The position numbers were made by a program, and so were the translations under genes. From the NCBI GenBank assembly GCA_963772595.1, contig CAVYXZ010000009.1:248001-312000 (forward strand): 64,000 nucleotides of DNA. Reading direction: 5' to 3'. The first letter of the stretch is position 1, and each line of letters opens with the position of its first letter. Positions 25,701 through 33,694 of the stretch are shown piece by piece. The notes beneath the pieces were generated by a model. The model did not search any database. It saw only the letters and a list, made by a program, of their open reading frames with translations, and was not told the DNA's origin. The DNA comes from CAVYXZ01 sp963772595 (GTDB lineage: Bacteria > Chloroflexota > Anaerolineae > Aggregatilineales > Phototrophicaceae).

Positions 25701-26864
25701 GTGGAAGACGATCACCGCGACCCCCTCGAAAACTCGACACTGCACCGCCTGCTGGTCAACAGCAACCGCCTGCAAGCGCTCCCGCTGCCCCTGGTCCTCC
25801 TGGGACTGATCTTCGACGGCCTGATCGTCGGCCTGGCCGGGCAGATCGGCGCTGTGGCGCAGCCCGTGCTGGTCCTGCTGAGCTTCGCACTGGTGCTGGC
25901 GCTCGATTGGGCGCTGCTGATCGGCCTGCGCCGCAGCGGACGCAGCTTCGGGCCGGATCGCCCGACCATCCTGGCGCTGGGTGTGGCCTATGGCTTACTG
26001 CTGGTCCTGCTCAATCTGCTGGCCGCCCCCTGGTGGATTGGAGCCGTGCTACTGTTGATCGCCAGCGCCGTGATCTACTACTCGACCTGGGTCGAACCTT
26101 TCCAAATCGGAGTCACACCGCAGACGTATGTGACATCCAAATGGGACTCCAGCGCGCCGCCGCTGAAACTGCTGCACATTGGCGACATCCACATGGAGCG
26201 CATCACCGCCCGCGAACGTGATCTCAACCGCCGCATTGCCGCGCTCAAGCCGGACCTGATCGTCTTTTCCGGCGATTTCGTCAACCTCTCGAACACGCAC
26301 GACCCGGAGTCTGAGAAGGCCATCCGCGAGATCATCGGCCAGTGGAGCGCACCGCTGGGCGTCTATGTCGTCTCCGGCACGCCGCTGGTCGAGACGCAGG
26401 ACCGGGTCGCCGCTTTCACCCAGGGCCTGGACAATCTGCGTTGGCTGCGCAATGCGTGGGCGACGGTGCAGGCTCCCGGCGGGCCGCTGAACATCCTGGG
26501 CATGACCGTGACGCACGAAATGGCGAAGGACCGCGCTCAGCTTGCCCGGTCGATGCAGGACGCACCTGCGGAGGGCCTGACGCTGCTGCTCTTTCACCCG
26601 CCCGACATCGCGCCGGAGGCCAACGCCGCCGGGATCGACCTCTACCTCTGCGGCCACACGCATGGCGGCCAGATTCGCCTGCCCATCGTCGGGGCCTTCT
26701 TCAGCAGCAGTCACCTGGGCCAGCGCTTCATCATGGGCCGTTACGAGCTGGGGACGACCACGCTCTACACCTCACGCGGCGTCGGCCTGGAGGGACTCGG
26801 TGCGCCGCGCGCGCGCTTTCTCTGCCCGCCGGAGATCATTCTGTGGGAGATTCGGGGAGCTTAA
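25701..26864 (+). CDS. Calcineurin-like metallophosphoesterase with N-terminal membrane domain
   Basis: The start is GTG 25701. Residues 25-125 form four membrane helices. The phosphoesterase domain follows: 'LLHIGDIHMER' (Asp and His ligands), 'LIVFSGDFVNLS' (bridging Asp), 'LLFHPPDIAPEA' (His) and 'LYLCGHTHGGQIRLP' (His-x-His). The usual GNHD/E motif between them is replaced by 'VVSGTPLVETQDR', so the Asn ligand and catalytic His are missing. The family includes UDP-2,3-diacylglucosamine and cyclic-nucleotide phosphoesterases. The missing motif suggests altered chemistry. It stands alone between a palindrome and a dispersed repeat. Confidence 0.85.
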   Translation: MEDDHRDPLENSTLHRLLVNSNRLQALPLPLVLLGLIFDGLIVGLAGQIGAVAQPVLVLLSFALVLALDWALLIGLRRSGRSFGPDRPTILALGVAYGLLLVLLNLLAAPWWIGAVLLLIASAVIYYSTWVEPFQIGVTPQTYVTSKWDSSAPPLKLLHIGDIHMERITARERDLNRRIAALKPDLIVFSGDFVNLSNTHDPESEKAIREIIGQWSAPLGVYVVSGTPLVETQDRVAAFTQGLDNLRWLRNAWATVQAPGGPLNILGMTVTHEMAKDRAQLARSMQDAPAEGLTLLLFHPPDIAPEANAAGIDLYLCGHTHGGQIRLPIVGAFFSSSHLGQRFIMGRYELGTTTLYTSRGVGLEGLGAPRARFLCPPEIILWEIRGA

Positions 26865-26879
26865 TTTGATCGCTGAACC

Positions 26880-26977
26880 GACCCTCACCCTAAATCCCCC
26901 TCTCTCAGGGCGAGGGGCTTTCAATGACAAACTCGGGTTTTTCTCCTCCTCGCCATGTATGGCCGGGGGGTGAGGTA
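26880..26977. repeat. Dispersed paired-hairpin repeat, copy 3
   Basis: It starts CCTCACCC-TAAATCCCCCTC, has the middle GGGCGAGGGGCTTTCA and TTTTTCTCCTCCTCG, and ends GGCCGGGGGGTGAGG. The terminal CCTCACCC/GGGTGAGG pair is intact. Confidence 0.75.
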
Positions 26978-26986
26978 CACGAACGC

Positions 26987-28534
26987 CTAACCCGGGTTAC
27001 AAACGCCTTTGACCGGATCCCAGACCCCGCCTGCGGCCCGGCAGCTGCGCGCGTCGTTGATGCCCGAAGACCCGTTGTCCTGGGACTGGGATGGTGGCGG
27101 GAACTGACCGCCGCCGTGCAGGTCCAGCGGGATGCGGTCGCTCACGCAGATCTCCCGCCCCCCAGCGAGCGCATGGACCTCCCAGGACAGGCTGGCGCTG
27201 TAGGTCGGCTGAAGCGTATGGCTGTAGTTGGTCTGCGCGGTATCGCCTGAAGCCAGCACCAGATCGTTAATGTCGTACAGCACCCAGTGATAGCTGTCCG
27301 CGCCGGGGGCCGGGTTCCAATAGAAGGTGTTCGGCCCGGTATTGGCCCCGCCCAGCGGCGAGGTGGGCACAAAGCCCGCGCAGGCCGCGCCCCCACTGCC
27401 GGAACCGCCCGGTCCGCTGCCAGACGACCCAGTGGGCCGGTTGATGGCCGCCAGGATCTGCGCGATGTCGCCCAGGCTCGGCAGCACGATAGCGTAATGC
27501 AGCAGGTTGGGCGGTGTCCCCTCCAGCCATTTGAGCGCTTGAAGCTCGTCGCCGTTCAGCGGACGCAGCCCTTCCCAGGAACCCACGATCCCCAGGCCAT
27601 CCGGCGTGAGCTTAATCTGGATAGTGAATCCTGGCGGCACCTGAATGCCATCGACCACCGCCACGCCATGCAGCGTAATCAATTGCAGGAAACCGTCGGG
27701 CGTGGTGCGCAGCGCGATGGTCGAGCCAATGCGAATATTCGCGCCGTTGACCGAAATGTCCACGCGCACGTGTTCCGGCCCCTGCACGACCAGCACCGAG
27801 GGCGCAGTCAGACATTCCGTACTGTTGAAGCCCGTCTTCAGATGAATGGCCTGCATCGGGCTGCGGGCCGCCGCGCTGATCTTCGGCAGACCGTCCAGCG
27901 CCCCGCTGACCTCCGGCTGCACCAGGGTCCGGCTGACCCAGGCGGAACTGTCGTTATACAACACACGGACCCAGGTACCGTCTTCGTTCAGGGCGTCCGC
28001 GCTCATCTCCGCGTTGATGGGAATGCCGATGACCACGTTGTAATTGGTGCCCGGACCGCTGCGCCCGTTGGCCGTCACCAGGGCTTTCACGTTGACCACG
28101 CTGCCCGGTATAAAGGCTTGATCCGGCGACACAGCGTTATCGACCTGCACGTCGCCGTAAAGCAGGAAGACCGCCGCCTGTCCGGGCAGTCCGCCAGGGA
28201 CGTTAGCCTGCACGTTCATCACCGCCACGCCCCACAACTGGTCGGCGCTGTCCAGCGGAGTCGTCTGGATGGATTCCACTTCGGAGAGGCCCGCGCGATC
28301 CGCCGGGACGGAGAAGAAGCCCTCCGGCTGCGGCTGAAAGAAGGCCGAATCAACCCGGTTGAAGCCATAGCAGACGTTATTGCGATCCACTGCGTTGCAG
28401 TTGCTGCCGATGTCGGTCAGCGCCTCTTCGACCAGCGCGGGACAGGTCGAATTGTCCTGCGCCACACTGCTCCCGACCGCGAGCAGCAGGCACAGCATGA
28501 ACACTCCGAGAATGGCGGTACGACGTCTGGACAT
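26987..28534 (-). CDS. Exported protein with SH3b and FecR-like domains
   Basis: A 515-residue protein with a signal peptide (1-25, ending 'VGSSVAQD'). Residues 145-205 form an SH3b domain: 'KALVTANGRSGPGTNYNVVIGIPINAEM' and 'TWVRVLYNDSSAWVSRTLV'. A FecR-like beta domain follows ('GANIRIGSTIALRTTPDGFLQLITLHG'). A Gly/Ser linker then leads to an immunoglobulin-like 'FYWNPAPGADSYHWVLYD' module. The end 'CRAAGGVWDPVKGVCNPG' is a Cys-bearing tail. It belongs to the secreted SH3 family so common in this window. Its ligand is unknown, and a cell-surface role is likely. Confidence 0.75.
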   Translation of the reverse strand: MSRRRTAILGVFMLCLLLAVGSSVAQDNSTCPALVEEALTDIGSNCNAVDRNNVCYGFNRVDSAFFQPQPEGFFSVPADRAGLSEVESIQTTPLDSADQLWGVAVMNVQANVPGGLPGQAAVFLLYGDVQVDNAVSPDQAFIPGSVVNVKALVTANGRSGPGTNYNVVIGIPINAEMSADALNEDGTWVRVLYNDSSAWVSRTLVQPEVSGALDGLPKISAAARSPMQAIHLKTGFNSTECLTAPSVLVVQGPEHVRVDISVNGANIRIGSTIALRTTPDGFLQLITLHGVAVVDGIQVPPGFTIQIKLTPDGLGIVGSWEGLRPLNGDELQALKWLEGTPPNLLHYAIVLPSLGDIAQILAAINRPTGSSGSGPGGSGSGGAACAGFVPTSPLGGANTGPNTFYWNPAPGADSYHWVLYDINDLVLASGDTAQTNYSHTLQPTYSASLSWEVHALAGGREICVSDRIPLDLHGGGQFPPPSQSQDNGSSGINDARSCRAAGGVWDPVKGVCNPG

Positions 28535-28603
28535 GGTTTCACCTCTTCTGTATCACCATTTTAGCCTAGCATATTTTACGCTGCACGGTACTTGGGGAAT
28601 AGG

Positions 28604-29647
28604 TCATACCTCAACCGCCGGGTTGGCTGCCAGAATCGCTTCGCTGACGGCCCACAGCCGGGGCAGAAAGGCCAGCGTCTGCGCATTGTGCGCCGCAATA
28701 TCCGCGTCTGAGCGAATGCCCAGATCGTCGAGCAATCGATGGAAACCGGGCATAAACGGGTCGTACAGGTCTGGCGCATCGTGATGGAGCACTTGCAGGC
28801 AGCGCGCATAAGTCACGGCGATCCAGAAGACGGCCTCGCGCTGCAAGCCGCCCTCAATCAGGGCACGGCTGCCGCCAATCGCCAGCGGACGGGACACGGC
28901 GCTGAGATCCGAGGCGAAGAAAACCGGCGACTGGATACGCGGCCCGGTCGCGTCGAAGACCGGCGTCAGGGCGTCCAGGTGCGCCGCCACCTGTGCGCTG
29001 GACATGTCGCCGCAGCCCAGCAGGCCCAGCAAATCCTCGTACACATCCAGGTAGCCGTACTCGTCCAGCACTTCGCGCGCGGCCACGTAGCGCCGCCGCA
29101 CGGTCGGGTTCTTCAGCCCGGCTACCAGCGGCAGATGCGCCGTTTTACCGGTACCGAAGAGCCAGGCCAGCACCTGTTCGGGGAAAATCCGGTCCTCGTG
29201 CGTCCCCTGAAGATCGCGCTCAATCTTGCGCCGCACGTCTTCGCAGCGTTTGCGGACCCAGTCCCGCTGCGCATAGTGCCGGGCGACTTCGGCCTGAACG
29301 CGGCTGAGCTGCCCCGTCGGATCGGCCAGAATGCCCGGCGCACGAAAGCTGCCCGCCATCTGGTAATCGCTCAGAATCGACTCCGGCGATTGCAGCCGTT
29401 CGCTGGACAGATACGAGACTTCCAGCAGGACGCCCTGATACACAAATTTGCCAGGCTTGACCGGTGGCGCGCTGTCGGCCAGCAGCACCATAACGTCGAG
29501 GTCGGATGCTGCGGATAGTGTCGCCTCGTCAGGCAGCCAGTTCACCGAACCGTGCAGAAAGGCCCCCGCAAAACCAGGGAGCGCGATGCCTTCCTCCGCG
29601 ACCCACTGCCGGGCGATCCCTTTCGCCTGCGCAACGCTCATGCTCAT
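28604..29647 (-). CDS. Nucleotidyltransferase-fold protein
   Basis: A 347-residue cytoplasmic protein. The N-terminus carries a Pol-beta-type nucleotidyltransferase signature: 'GAFLHGSVNWL', followed after 14 residues by 'SDLDVMVLL' (the Gly-Ser ... Asp-x-Asp pair that binds metal and nucleotide). The third acidic residue may be in 'VLLEVSYLS'. A large helical C-terminal region includes 'QREAVFWIAVTYARCLQVL'. It resembles aminoglycoside-type or uncharacterised nucleotidyltransferase-like proteins. The substrate is unknown. It starts right after a hairpin-rich intergenic region. Confidence 0.65.
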   Translation of the reverse strand: MSMSVAQAKGIARQWVAEEGIALPGFAGAFLHGSVNWLPDEATLSAASDLDVMVLLADSAPPVKPGKFVYQGVLLEVSYLSSERLQSPESILSDYQMAGSFRAPGILADPTGQLSRVQAEVARHYAQRDWVRKRCEDVRRKIERDLQGTHEDRIFPEQVLAWLFGTGKTAHLPLVAGLKNPTVRRRYVAAREVLDEYGYLDVYEDLLGLLGCGDMSSAQVAAHLDALTPVFDATGPRIQSPVFFASDLSAVSRPLAIGGSRALIEGGLQREAVFWIAVTYARCLQVLHHDAPDLYDPFMPGFHRLLDDLGIRSDADIAAHNAQTLAFLPRLWAVSEAILAANPAVEV

Positions 29648-29687
29648 TGCTCATCCATTCTGCGGGATTCGCTATCCATCAGGATAG

Positions 29688-29825
29688 ATTGGGGTCTGGT
29701 GGGGCGCTGCCCCACACCCCGGCAGGGAACCAGTCCCCTGCACCCCAATCACTGGTCAGAGGACAAAAATGAGGTCCAGGAGATGACATCTCCTGGTGGG
29801 AGTTTGAGGGCCTTGCCCTCAATTT
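29688..29825. repeat. Cloverleaf-like hairpin repeat
   Basis: An outer stem ATTGGGGT (29688-29695) pairs with ACCCCAAT (29742-29749) around two hairpins, GTGGGGC/GCCCCAC and GCAGGG/CCCTGC. Two further hairpins follow: CCAGGAGA-TGACA-TCTCCTGG, and GAGGGC-CTT-GCCCTC. There is no tRNA-like anticodon arm. No coding potential is evident in 29650-30146. Confidence 0.65.
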
Positions 29826-29875
29826 GCTGTGGATCTAAGCGCATTCGGCATCAGGCACTGCTATCTGAAATGCAC

Positions 29876-29962
29876 CCCTATCCCCGGCCCTTCCCCCGAA
29901 TTCGGAGGGAAGGGAGAAACCCCGCTGCGCAGTTCTTGAAGTCCCTCGCCCTGGGAGGGTTT
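29876..29962. repeat. Dispersed paired-hairpin repeat, copy 4
   Basis: It opens with the same CCCCTATCCCCGGCCCTTCC block as copy 1, then GAATTCGGAGGGAAGGGAGAAA. The second hairpin is shortened (GTCCCTCGCCCTGGGAGGG). Confidence 0.7.
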
Positions 29963-29978
29963 CTGGTAAGTTCATTAA

Positions 29979-30084
29979 CCTCACCTCTAATCCCCGCTCC
30001 ATAAATGGAGCGGGGACTTAAAGAGCCGTTGTGAGCTTCTCTGCTCCCCCTCTCCGGGTCGGAGAGGGGGCTGGGGGGTGAGGT
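29979..30084. repeat. Dispersed paired-hairpin repeat, copy 5
   Basis: ACCTCACCTCTAATCCCC, then CGCTCC-ATAAA-TGGAGCG, GGGGACTTAAAGAG, then CTCCCCCTCTCC/GGAGAGGGGG and GGGGGGTGAGGT. This is among the best-preserved copies, with both inner hairpins and terminal inverted repeats. It lies a few bases from copy 4, and a decayed third piece follows to about 30140. Confidence 0.75.
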
Positions 30085-30146
30085 CAGCTCTTATCAAACC
30101 TCTTTCCAGAAACACTCTGAGGAAGAGGGATTTAGGGTGAGGGCAC

Positions 30147-31751
30147 TTACCCCAAACGGCAGGACTGCATAGTCTCGCCACCTAGCGCCCAGCCATCCAG
30201 CGTGACCGTCGTCAGGAAGCCGCTGCTGACCTGAATACGCTCGCTGCGATCCACGCTCAGGAGCCGCGCGCGCGGGCTGCTGCTGCGGTCGCCCCCGGCA
30301 TAGAGTTCGACCTGCTTGACCAGACTGCCGTCCGCCGTGTTGTAGAGGCTCAGCGTCCCCTGGGCATCCAGCGCGTAGAGGATGCAGCCGCTGCCGGTAC
30401 TCAGCAGCGGAGCCAGCACGTCGTTAATCGGGTATTCAATCTGCCAGCGGGCCTCACCGTTCGGCCCCAAGGCGATCAACGTATGCTCAACATCGCCCAG
30501 GTAAAAGTAGCTGTCGCCCAGCGCATCCACTGCGGCGGCGGCGCTGCGTCCCGGCGCGATGCCGATGCTGTCATAGCTGTGATTCGCGCCGTCGATGAAG
30601 CGCTTGAAGACGCTCTCCTCCAGGCCAACCCAGGAACCATCGGCGGCAGGCACGACCAGCGGCTGCTGCGCGAAGGTCTCTTCGAAGGCCAGCGCACCAT
30701 CGGAATCGATCAAACGCCACAGCACATCGTCGGAGCCGGTCTCGACGCCCAGCGCGATCTGCTGGCCGCTGCCGGAGAAGCCGCTCACGCGCGCGGAGGC
30801 CTCCACCGCAGGCAGGGACCATAACAGCGTCCCGGTGGCGTCGTAGGCGTCCACGCCGCCGCCAGGCATGGCAAAGGCCAGGGTCTCGTCGTCCATCTTG
30901 AGGAACGGAGCCTCCACGCCCGCCACCGTCCACAGTGCCGAATAGCGGCCATGTTGCAGCGTCATCACCTGACCGCTGCGCGTGTAGGCCACCACCCGGT
31001 CGTCAGACAGGCCCGCCAGCCCGATCACCACACCATCGGTCTCAACACGCCACAGTGGATCGCCCTGCTGCGGCCCGCCTTCCAGCAGATTACCGGAGGC
31101 GATCACATAATTGCCGCTGTCGAGCATCACCGGCGGCAGCAGCGGCACCGTCTTGAAGGTGGTCGAACTGATGAAACCGGGGGCGAGCTTGAGCCGCCAC
31201 AACTGGACGAAATCCAGCGGTTGGAACCAGCCGTGATCCAGCGGGTTGTCGGTCACGTAGCCGGGGCCGCCATCGTCCGGCAAAAAGTTGCGGATCTCGA
31301 AATGCAGATGCGGTCGCCCGCGTGAAGGCCAGCCGATGCCGCCCAGCACCGTGCTCTGATCGACACAGGCTCCCACCTGCGGGAAGAGAATCGTGTCGGT
31401 CTGCTCCATGTGGCCGTAGAGGCTGTAGAAGATGCTGCCATCGGGGAAGGTGTGCTCGACGATCACCACGCCTTTTTCGGTGTCCCAGCCGTTGATGTCC
31501 GAATAGGTCACACGGCCTTTGGCGATGGCGTGAACCGGGTCGCCCCAGCGGTCGAAGCCGATGTCGATCCCGGTATGGTTGCCGCCAAAACGGGCGCGGT
31601 ACAGGCCGAAATCGTCGTAGCCCGGCACCAGGCCGTCGATGGGGTAATCAATCGAATCGACCACACCGCAGGGGGCGTTCACCTGGGCAGCCACCGGCGC
31701 GATCAGGGCGATCAACCCGGCAAAAAGCAGCACATGCAGCATCGTTTTCAT
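30147..31751 (-). CDS. M23 family metallopeptidase with PQQ-like beta-propeller
   Basis: A 534-residue exported protein with a signal peptide (1-22, 'LIALIAPVAAQ'). The M23 LytM-type domain holds 'RFGGNHTGIDIGFDRWG' (His and Asp zinc ligands) and 'GRPHLHFEIRN' (the HxH ligand pair), with 'VEHTFPDGSIFYSLYGHME' between. All catalytic residues are present. The remaining 330 residues form repeating 'VVAYTRSGQVMTL' and 'LYALDAQGTLSLYN' blades of a PQQ-type propeller. M23 enzymes cut peptidoglycan cross-bridges. The propeller presumably binds a partner outside the membrane. Confidence 0.85.
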   Translation of the reverse strand: MKTMLHVLLFAGLIALIAPVAAQVNAPCGVVDSIDYPIDGLVPGYDDFGLYRARFGGNHTGIDIGFDRWGDPVHAIAKGRVTYSDINGWDTEKGVVIVEHTFPDGSIFYSLYGHMEQTDTILFPQVGACVDQSTVLGGIGWPSRGRPHLHFEIRNFLPDDGGPGYVTDNPLDHGWFQPLDFVQLWRLKLAPGFISSTTFKTVPLLPPVMLDSGNYVIASGNLLEGGPQQGDPLWRVETDGVVIGLAGLSDDRVVAYTRSGQVMTLQHGRYSALWTVAGVEAPFLKMDDETLAFAMPGGGVDAYDATGTLLWSLPAVEASARVSGFSGSGQQIALGVETGSDDVLWRLIDSDGALAFEETFAQQPLVVPAADGSWVGLEESVFKRFIDGANHSYDSIGIAPGRSAAAAVDALGDSYFYLGDVEHTLIALGPNGEARWQIEYPINDVLAPLLSTGSGCILYALDAQGTLSLYNTADGSLVKQVELYAGGDRSSSPRARLLSVDRSERIQVSSGFLTTVTLDGWALGGETMQSCRLG

Positions 31752-31950
31752 GTTTCAAGTGTACCATCGCTGGCTGTGCGCAACCCATACCGTTTTCAAT
31801 GGATCCCCGGGCCAGATTCATAAAATCCTGTATAGACCCGTGCCTCTGGCTTAAGCTTGTGTTGACAGAAAATTGCTTTATCCCTACACTGAAAATCAGC
31901 TTCACAAGCATTTACTCCTTTTACCTGCTGTGACTCTTTAAGGAGAGCGT

Positions 31951-32898
31951 ATGAAATTGCGGACCCCGTTCTTACTGGTTGTGTTGGCCCTGCTGCTGGC
32001 CCTGGTGCCTCTGGCAAACGCGCAGGATTTCGGCCTTAGCCCGGAAGATATGGCCCTGCTCACCGAGCAGGATAGGAACTTTAGCTCGGTTGCCGCCAAC
32101 CTGAGCCTGAGCTTCAGCACCACCGGCTCAAACCAGGACGTGAATATTCAGTTCAATGGCTCCGCCAACTTCGGTACAGACGCCAACAGTATGCCGACCG
32201 GCCAGGCCACCATCGACGGTACAGTGGATGTGCCAGACGAAACAGTCCCGCCCATCAGCGCCGAAGTGCGCATCGTGGACGGTATTCTCTACTACAATTA
32301 TGCCAACACGGGCTGGCAGGGGATGGCACTCACGGATCTGGTCAGCTCTCTGTCTTCGATGTCGCCGATTCCGGTGAATCCGAGTGACCTGGCGAGCGGT
32401 GACATGAGCAATAATCCCGAAGCCATGCAGGCGATGGGTGAAATCATGGATGCCTTCAGCAATGTCGATCCCACTGAGTTTGTGAGCATCACCCGGTTGG
32501 ACGACATGGACGGGCAGGCACATTTCCAGATCGCCATCGACGTTCATTCCTTCCTGAGTTCGGATGCCTTCACCAATCTGCTAACGGCGACATCCAGCAT
32601 GAGTGGGGACAGCTCCTCCTCGGCTCAGATGGCGCAGATGGCCCCCATGTTCGCCATGATGCTCCAGAACCCGACCCTTACAGTTGACCAGTACATCAGC
32701 ACTGACGATCACCGCCTGCGCCAGTTCGAGTTGAACCTCAGTTTCACGGGTGATCCCAGCATGTTCGGCGGCGATGCCAACGCTTCGCCGGTCACCGTGG
32801 CCCTCAACATCACCATTGACGGTATCGATTATGACCAGCCGGTCATGGTCGAAGCGCCCGCGGACGCGACGGTCATGCCCAGCATGAGCGGCCAATAA
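31951..32898 (+). CDS. Exported LolA/LppX-like or DUF6612-like protein
   Basis: A 315-residue protein preceded by AAGGAGAG. It has a clear signal peptide (1-25, ending 'PLANAQD'). The mature part is made of long amphipathic strands such as 'ANLSLSFSTTGSNQDVNIQFNGSANFG', 'AEVRIVDGILYYNYANTGWQGMALTD' and 'HRLRQFELNLSFTGD'. This matches the half-barrel pattern of lipid-binding LolA/LppX or DUF6612 proteins. A Met/Ser-rich linker interrupts the fold at about 220-240. No Cys follows the signal, so it is not a lipoprotein. The function is unknown. Confidence 0.55.
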   Translation: MKLRTPFLLVVLALLLALVPLANAQDFGLSPEDMALLTEQDRNFSSVAANLSLSFSTTGSNQDVNIQFNGSANFGTDANSMPTGQATIDGTVDVPDETVPPISAEVRIVDGILYYNYANTGWQGMALTDLVSSLSSMSPIPVNPSDLASGDMSNNPEAMQAMGEIMDAFSNVDPTEFVSITRLDDMDGQAHFQIAIDVHSFLSSDAFTNLLTATSSMSGDSSSSAQMAQMAPMFAMMLQNPTLTVDQYISTDDHRLRQFELNLSFTGDPSMFGGDANASPVTVALNITIDGIDYDQPVMVEAPADATVMPSMSGQ

Positions 32899-32967
32899 TC
32901 TCTTCTTGACTCGGACGACGGCGGCTCTCTCTACGGGTCGCCGTCGTTTTATTTCTGGTAGCCCCCC

Positions 32968-33660
32968 ATGAGACCCCTGCTTTTCCTGCTGCTGCTGTTG
33001 ATCCAACCGCCCGTGCTTGAACCAGGGACGCCGCTGGTCGTGACCCTCGACGGCGGGCCGACCGAGGTCCGCTACATGGGCCAGGCCGGGGAGATCATTA
33101 CCCTCAGCGCCCATGCCCTGGACGACGAGACACTCGACCCCACGCTGGAACTCTTGCAGAACAATCAGCGTCTGGCCTACAACGACGATCACCTGAACGA
33201 ATCGGATACCTTAGCGGCGCAAGACTCGCAGATCGGGCCGCTGCTGCTGGACGAGACCGGCACATATCGTCTTCAGATCGACAGCTTTAACGGGGTGCAG
33301 AGTGGACGCATCGAACTGCGGCTGGACTCACAGCCTCAGGTGCAGCCCTGTCAATCCGGCGAGATCAGCCTGCGCGCCGGGACCGTCTTCGCCTGTACGC
33401 TGGACCTGAACGCGGGTCAGACGCTGACCGTCACCGCACGCGATAGCTCGAACAGCCTGGACCCTATGCTGCGCCTGTTGGACGCGAGCGGCACGGTGCT
33501 GGCCGCCAATGACGATCACGCGGGCCTGGACCTGACGCTCAACCAGTTGGACGCGCAGCTTGATCCGGTGCCCATCGCGGCAGCGGGCACCTACCGTGTA
33601 GAGGTCCGCGACTTTGCCGGTCAGGCCGGGAGGGTCGCCTTGACGATTATTTCGTCTTGA
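32968..33660 (+). CDS. Exported protein with two PPC-like beta domains
   Basis: A 230-residue protein with a short signal ('LLFLLLLLIQPPV'). Two copies of a bacterial pre-peptidase C-terminal (PPC) type domain follow. The first runs 'GQAGEIITLSAHALDDETLDPTLELLQNNQRLAYNDDH' to 'GTYRLQIDSFNG'. The second runs 'NAGQTLTVTARDSSNSLDPMLRLLDASGTVLAANDDH' to 'GTYRVEVRDFAG'. The repeated LDP...L...NDDH and GTYR elements make the duplication plain. PPC domains normally sit at the end of secreted proteases; here they stand alone. The stop codon lies within the -35 box of the following tRNA gene. Confidence 0.75.
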   Translation: MRPLLFLLLLLIQPPVLEPGTPLVVTLDGGPTEVRYMGQAGEIITLSAHALDDETLDPTLELLQNNQRLAYNDDHLNESDTLAAQDSQIGPLLLDETGTYRLQIDSFNGVQSGRIELRLDSQPQVQPCQSGEISLRAGTVFACTLDLNAGQTLTVTARDSSNSLDPMLRLLDASGTVLAANDDHAGLDLTLNQLDAQLDPVPIAAAGTYRVEVRDFAGQAGRVALTIISS

Positions 33661-33685
33661 CCCTGTTGGGGGCCGATGTTATGAT
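33657..33685 (+). promoter_or_regulatory. Promoter of tRNA-Arg
   Basis: TTGACC (33657-33662), a 17-nt spacer and TATGAT (33680-33685), 15 nt before the first base of the mature tRNA. Both boxes match the sigma70 consensus at five of six positions. Confidence 0.75.
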
Positions 33686-33694
33686 GTCCACACA

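Noticed and set aside
29688..29760. Cloverleaf at 29688 as a tRNA
   Set aside because: It lacks a T-loop TTCGA sequence, an anticodon arm of the right size, and a D-arm.
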